From Verrucomicrobiota bacterium (GTDB taxonomy: Bacteria; Verrucomicrobiota; Verrucomicrobiia; Verrucomicrobiales; Akkermansiaceae): a stretch of 9,106 nucleotides of DNA. How positions within the stretch are numbered: the first letter of the stretch is position 1; the number at the start of each line of letters is the position of its first letter. The stretch covers positions 1 through 9,106 of the forward strand of contig VFJU01000345.1 of assembly GCA_009885905.1 (NCBI GenBank). The letters are read 5' to 3'. Positions 6,534 to 9,106 of the stretch are shown piece by piece. Under the pieces are notes generated by a model, which was not told the origin of the DNA, made no database searches, and was given only the letters and a program-made list of their open reading frames with translations. The position numbers and the translations under genes were made by a program.

Positions 6534-6588
6534 TTGAGGACTTCCACCTGGTAGACGAGAAAAGCGCGCACATAGAATTTTAACATCC

Positions 6589-7449
6589 ATGTCGCGTCCA
6601 GGATTGATCCTTAAAATCAGCTGTCCCGACCAACCGGGCATCGTCGCTAAGGTGGCTAACTACGTCGCCAGCCACCGCGGCAATCTCGTCGAATTCGCAC
6701 AATTTTCTGATCAACTCGGTGGCAAATTTTTTGCTCGGTTAGAAATTGAAACGATGGATCTGGACGTCGATGCCCAAGACTTCATCGATGGGTTCGGAAC
6801 GCTCGGCCGTTCCTTGCAGGCGAATTGGCATTTCCGGCGTCTGCCTTACCGGATGAAAACCGCCGTGCTCGTCACCAAGACCGACCACTGCCTCAACGAA
6901 ATCCTCTGGCGCGCGGAGCTTGATGAACTCCCCATCGAAATTACCTCCATCATCGGTAACCGTCCAAACTGTCGCGGCATCGCCGAACGTGAAAATATTC
7001 CATTCCACGAAATCAACATGGACGGAGAAAATCGTAGCGAAGGCTTCGCCCAAATCCGCAAACTCATCGTCGCTCAAGACGTCGAGCTCATCGTTCTTGC
7101 AAGATTCATGCAGATTCTCCCTAACGAATTCTGTAGCGAGTACGGCGGTCGCATCATCAACATTCATCACAGCTTCCTCCCAGCATTTATTGGTGCAAAC
7201 CCCTACAAGCAAGCCTACGAGCGCGGGGTGAAATTGATAGGCGCCACCTGCCACTACGTCACCGCCGACCTCGATGCTGGTCCTATCATCGAGCAAGAAG
7301 TCGACCGCGTGCAGCACTTCCATACCCCCAGCGATCTCGTCCGCCTCGGTCGACAATGCGAACGCATCGCCCTCGCTAAGGGAATTCGTTTCCACGTTCA
7401 CGACCGAACGATCATCGACGGCCACCGCGCGATTGTATTCCCTGATTAA
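6589..7449 (+). CDS. purU: Formyltetrahydrofolate deformylase
   Basis: PurU hydrolyses 10-formyltetrahydrofolate to formate and tetrahydrofolate, balancing one-carbon pools and, in bacteria with PurT, supplying formate for purine synthesis. The 286 aa match the usual 280-290. Residues 1-85 are an ACT domain ('LKISCPDQPGIVAKVANYVA'), the regulatory half. Residues 88-286 are the formyltransferase-type catalytic domain with 'IIGNRPNC' (121-128), 'LARFMQILP' (170-178), 'NIHHSFLPAFIGANPYKQAY' (191-210) and 'GATCHYVTADLDAGPIIEQ' (218-236). The expected catalytic Asn-His-Asp set is present as N191, H193 and D229. The N-terminal ACT domain separates it from PurN. No clear Shine-Dalgarno precedes the ATG at 6589. 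No other purine or folate gene is nearby. Confidence 0.96.
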   Translation: MSRPGLILKISCPDQPGIVAKVANYVASHRGNLVEFAQFSDQLGGKFFARLEIETMDLDVDAQDFIDGFGTLGRSLQANWHFRRLPYRMKTAVLVTKTDHCLNEILWRAELDELPIEITSIIGNRPNCRGIAERENIPFHEINMDGENRSEGFAQIRKLIVAQDVELIVLARFMQILPNEFCSEYGGRIINIHHSFLPAFIGANPYKQAYERGVKLIGATCHYVTADLDAGPIIEQEVDRVQHFHTPSDLVRLGRQCERIALAKGIRFHVHDRTIIDGHRAIVFPD

Positions 7450-7506
7450 ATCAAATTGGAGGCTTTACAAACCCAAATGCCACGCCCAATTTCCCGATCG
7501 GTTCTG

Positions 7507-7593
7507 GGAGAGGTGGTCGAGTGGTCTATGGCACCTGATTCGAAATCAGACGTAGTGTAACAGCTACCGTGGGTTCAAATCCCACCCTCTCCG
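7507..7593 (+). tRNA. tRNA-Ser (anticodon CGA)
   Basis: An 87-nt class II tRNA. The acceptor GGAGAGG pairs with CCTCTCC, and the discriminator is G (7593) as expected for serine. The D arm holds 'GTGGTCGAGTGGTCTATGGC'. The anticodon loop TTCGAAA has CGA at 7541-7543. The long variable arm contains GTAG...CTAC, and the T arm is GTGGG-TTCAAAT-CCCAC. It reads UCG. CCA is not encoded (CCG follows). A T5 run at 7597-7601 directly after the gene may help 3'-end formation. It lies 57 bases downstream of purU and may be read through from it. Confidence 0.97.
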
Positions 7594-7861
7594 CCGTTTT
7601 TAATAAGGATTTTAGCGGTTGTCAGCTAGCCCGAAAAACTAGCAGAAAAAAAGTCGCTCACCTTTCTCTCACCTGATTCTGTACTCCACTAGCACGGCAT
7701 CATGGTCGTAGGTGCGAAGCTCTGAAATGCTCCGTGTGAAAAACTCTATAGCGGATTCACAAACGATGATTTTTGGCACCCTAACGGGAAGAAAGCGTTC
7801 ACTAAAAGTGTCACTAGAATCAAAAAGAAGGCCTCAAAGGCTCGAAATCCTATATTAAAAA
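7594..7861. other. Spacer between two convergent tRNA genes, no assignable gene
   Basis: The 268 bases between the 3' ends of tRNA-Ser (plus) and tRNA-Asn (minus) hold T5 runs next to each tRNA end and a short hairpin, GCTAG...CTAGC (7625-7643), with a 9-base loop. A small open frame at 7727-7858 (plus, ATG to TAA) would encode a basic 43-aa peptide with no Shine-Dalgarno, membrane segment or recognisable motif. I do not call it a gene. No integrase fragment or duplicated tRNA end was seen. Confidence 0.45.
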
Positions 7862-7936
7862 TGGCTCCGGCGGTAGGGATCGAACCTACGACCTAGTGAT
7901 TAACAGTCACCCGCTCTGCCGCTGAGCTACGCCGGA
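7862..7936 (-). tRNA. tRNA-Asn (anticodon GUU), CCA encoded
   Basis: A class I tRNA. The acceptor TCCGGCG pairs with CGCCGGA, the discriminator is G (7865), and CCA is encoded at 7864-7862. The D arm is 'TAGCTCAGCGGCAGAGCG'. The anticodon loop CTGTTAA has GTT at 7904-7902, and the T arm is GTAGG-TTCGATC-CCTAC. It reads AAC and AAU. Five T follow the CCA, consistent with an end-of-transcript signal. It differs from the two class II tRNAs in this window, which lack an encoded CCA. Confidence 0.97.
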
Positions 7937-8062
7937 ATTGCATGCCTTAGGATGCGGGCGGACGATGGGATTCATGAACCGTGTGTGGCAAGGGAAAAAT
8001 ACACAACCCTGGGAAAACATCCAAACACGCCGCGAGGTAGGCGGGCTGACTTTCGCATAAAA

Positions 8063-9058
8063 TCACCATTCCGCGAGCTCCACCGTGCCGAGTGAGCGGG
8101 CTGCTAGATCCTCCACTTGGGCGATCGATGACACTTGGCAAAGCATCTGGCGCAACTCCTTGGCACCGGGAAACCCCTTGCAATAAGCCATCAAGCGGGA
8201 GCGCATGGCGGTGAGTGTCTGGCGCTCGTCGCCATTGCGGCGGCTGTCCACCGCCAACTTGCAGTGGCGCAGCACCAACTCCCAACGCTCCTCGACGGAA
8301 ACGTCCGCGAGCAGTTCACCGGTTTGAATAAAATGTTTCGCCTCGCGGAAAACCCACGGGTTTTGCATCGCCGCACGACCGATCATCACGCCCGATACCG
8401 CCGATTCCTCTCGCCGGCGAAGGACATCAGCGCCGCAGGTGATGTCGCCGTTGCCGATGACCGGGATTTTGACGGCACGAGCCACGGCATCGATGACGTT
8501 CCAGTCCGCCTCCCCGCCGTAGCCTTGGGAGCGCGTGCGGCCATGCACGGCGATCGCCTGCATGCCGCAGTCCTCGAGGATTTTCGCCACCTCCACTGCA
8601 TTCACTGAATTTTCGTCCCAGCCGATGCGCATTTTCGCGGTGACCGGGACTTGTTCGCCCACCGCCTTCGCCACGCCGGAGGCGACGGCCGCTAGAATCG
8701 GGCAATCTTTTAGCAAGGACGAGCCGCCGTTGCGGGCGACCACTTTGTTGACGGGGCAACCGAAATTAATGTCGATAAAATCCGGGCGTTTCCAATCGAT
8801 GATTTTTTTCGCCGCCTCGCCCATTCGCCCGCCATCTGCGCCGAACAGTTGTACCCCGACGGGGCGCTGTTCGTCGCTAAACTCTGTGTATTTCCGCGTC
8901 CGTTCATCGGCCTGCATGATGCCCTCCGCCGAGACGAACTCGGTGACCATCACGTCCGCGCCGAGCTCTTTGCAAATTTGGCGAAAAATCACGTCGGTCA
9001 CGCCGGCCATGGGAGCCAAGTAGAGCGGGAAACTGTTATTTAAAAACCAAGGAAGCAC
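8063..9058 (-). CDS. dusB: tRNA-dihydrouridine synthase (DusB-type)
   Basis: An FMN- and NADPH-dependent enzyme that reduces specific uridines in the tRNA D-loop to dihydrouridine. The 331 aa fit DusB (about 320-340). The TIM-barrel domain shows 'YLAPMAGVTDVIFRQICKEL' (13-32), 'PVGVQLFGAD' (66-75), and 'DFIDINFGCPVNKVVARNGG' (93-112) with the catalytic Cys at 101. It continues with 'VTAKMRIGWDEN' (139-150), 'AIAVHGRTRSQGYGGEADW' (168-186), and the FMN-phosphate-binding 'IGNGDI' (201-206) and 'MIGRAAMQNPW' (225-235). A helical tRNA-binding domain closes the protein. The start is a GTG at 9058, chosen because it yields the family N-terminus and has AGGG (9068-9065) 6 bases upstream. DusA or DusC assignment is less likely given motif spacing, but the paralogue call is by similarity only. 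In many proteobacteria dusB precedes fis; here no such partner is visible downstream. Confidence 0.94.
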   Translation of the reverse strand: MLPWFLNNSFPLYLAPMAGVTDVIFRQICKELGADVMVTEFVSAEGIMQADERTRKYTEFSDEQRPVGVQLFGADGGRMGEAAKKIIDWKRPDFIDINFGCPVNKVVARNGGSSLLKDCPILAAVASGVAKAVGEQVPVTAKMRIGWDENSVNAVEVAKILEDCGMQAIAVHGRTRSQGYGGEADWNVIDAVARAVKIPVIGNGDITCGADVLRRREESAVSGVMIGRAAMQNPWVFREAKHFIQTGELLADVSVEERWELVLRHCKLAVDSRRNGDERQTLTAMRSRLMAYCKGFPGAKELRQMLCQVSSIAQVEDLAARSLGTVELAEW

Positions 9059-9106
9059 GAACCACCCTACTTATTTCGTCGGGCACGTCCACACAACATC
9101 CGACAA

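Noticed and set aside
6739..7425. Minus-strand open frame of 228 codons opposite purU
   Set aside because: Antisense to a gene with all catalytic residues of PurU; its translation is acidic and motif-free.
7594..7861. Integrase remnant or att site between tRNA-Ser and tRNA-Asn
   Set aside because: No duplicated tRNA 3' end and no integrase-like residues found in any frame of the spacer.
8135..8608. Plus-strand open frame of 157 codons opposite dusB
   Set aside because: Antisense to the well-supported DusB frame and without any recognisable motif.

Overview
The window is an ordinary-looking chromosomal stretch from a Gram-negative-type bacterium, most likely a member of Verrucomicrobiota (perhaps Opitutae). 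This placement is inferred from three traits. The NusB is about twice the usual length. The lumazine synthase carries a divergent segment where most families read F-G-V. A secreted sulfatase-modifying-factor-type protein has a 'STDLQNW' N-terminal module of the kind common in that phylum. No 16S or other taxonomic marker is present, so the placement is tentative.

Layout from left to right. Positions 1-650 (minus) hold the N-terminal part of an exported FGE/SUMF1-family protein that runs off the left edge. Next come a possible protein-coding remnant (722-875, minus) and tRNA-Leu(UAA) (876-958, minus). A plus-strand cluster follows: ribH (1249-1764), an enlarged nusB that overlaps it by 8 bases (1757-2671), and an AI-2E/PerM-family membrane transporter (2723-4033). 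Facing it on the minus strand is a 545-aa protein with a zinc ribbon, three membrane segments and a HEAT-like C-terminus (4204-5841). Its upstream leader contains a strong hairpin plus T-tract. Diverging from it on the plus strand are a 177-aa single-pass membrane protein of unknown function (6000-6533), purU (6589-7449) and tRNA-Ser(CGA) (7507-7593). tRNA-Asn(GUU) (7862-7936) and dusB (8063-9058) lie on the minus strand at the right end.

Functionally this is mostly housekeeping: riboflavin synthesis (RibH), transcription antitermination (NusB), one-carbon metabolism (PurU), tRNA dihydrouridylation (DusB) and three tRNAs. RibH and NusB are translationally coupled, a pairing seen in many bacteria. 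I see no CRISPR array, insertion sequence, transposase, integrase or toxin-antitoxin pair. I found no convincing new multi-gene system. The items most worth a second look are the terminator-like leader hairpin at 5864-5900, the roughly 130-residue internal expansion of NusB, the zinc-ribbon/membrane/HEAT protein, and the coding-like fragment abutting the 3' end of tRNA-Leu.
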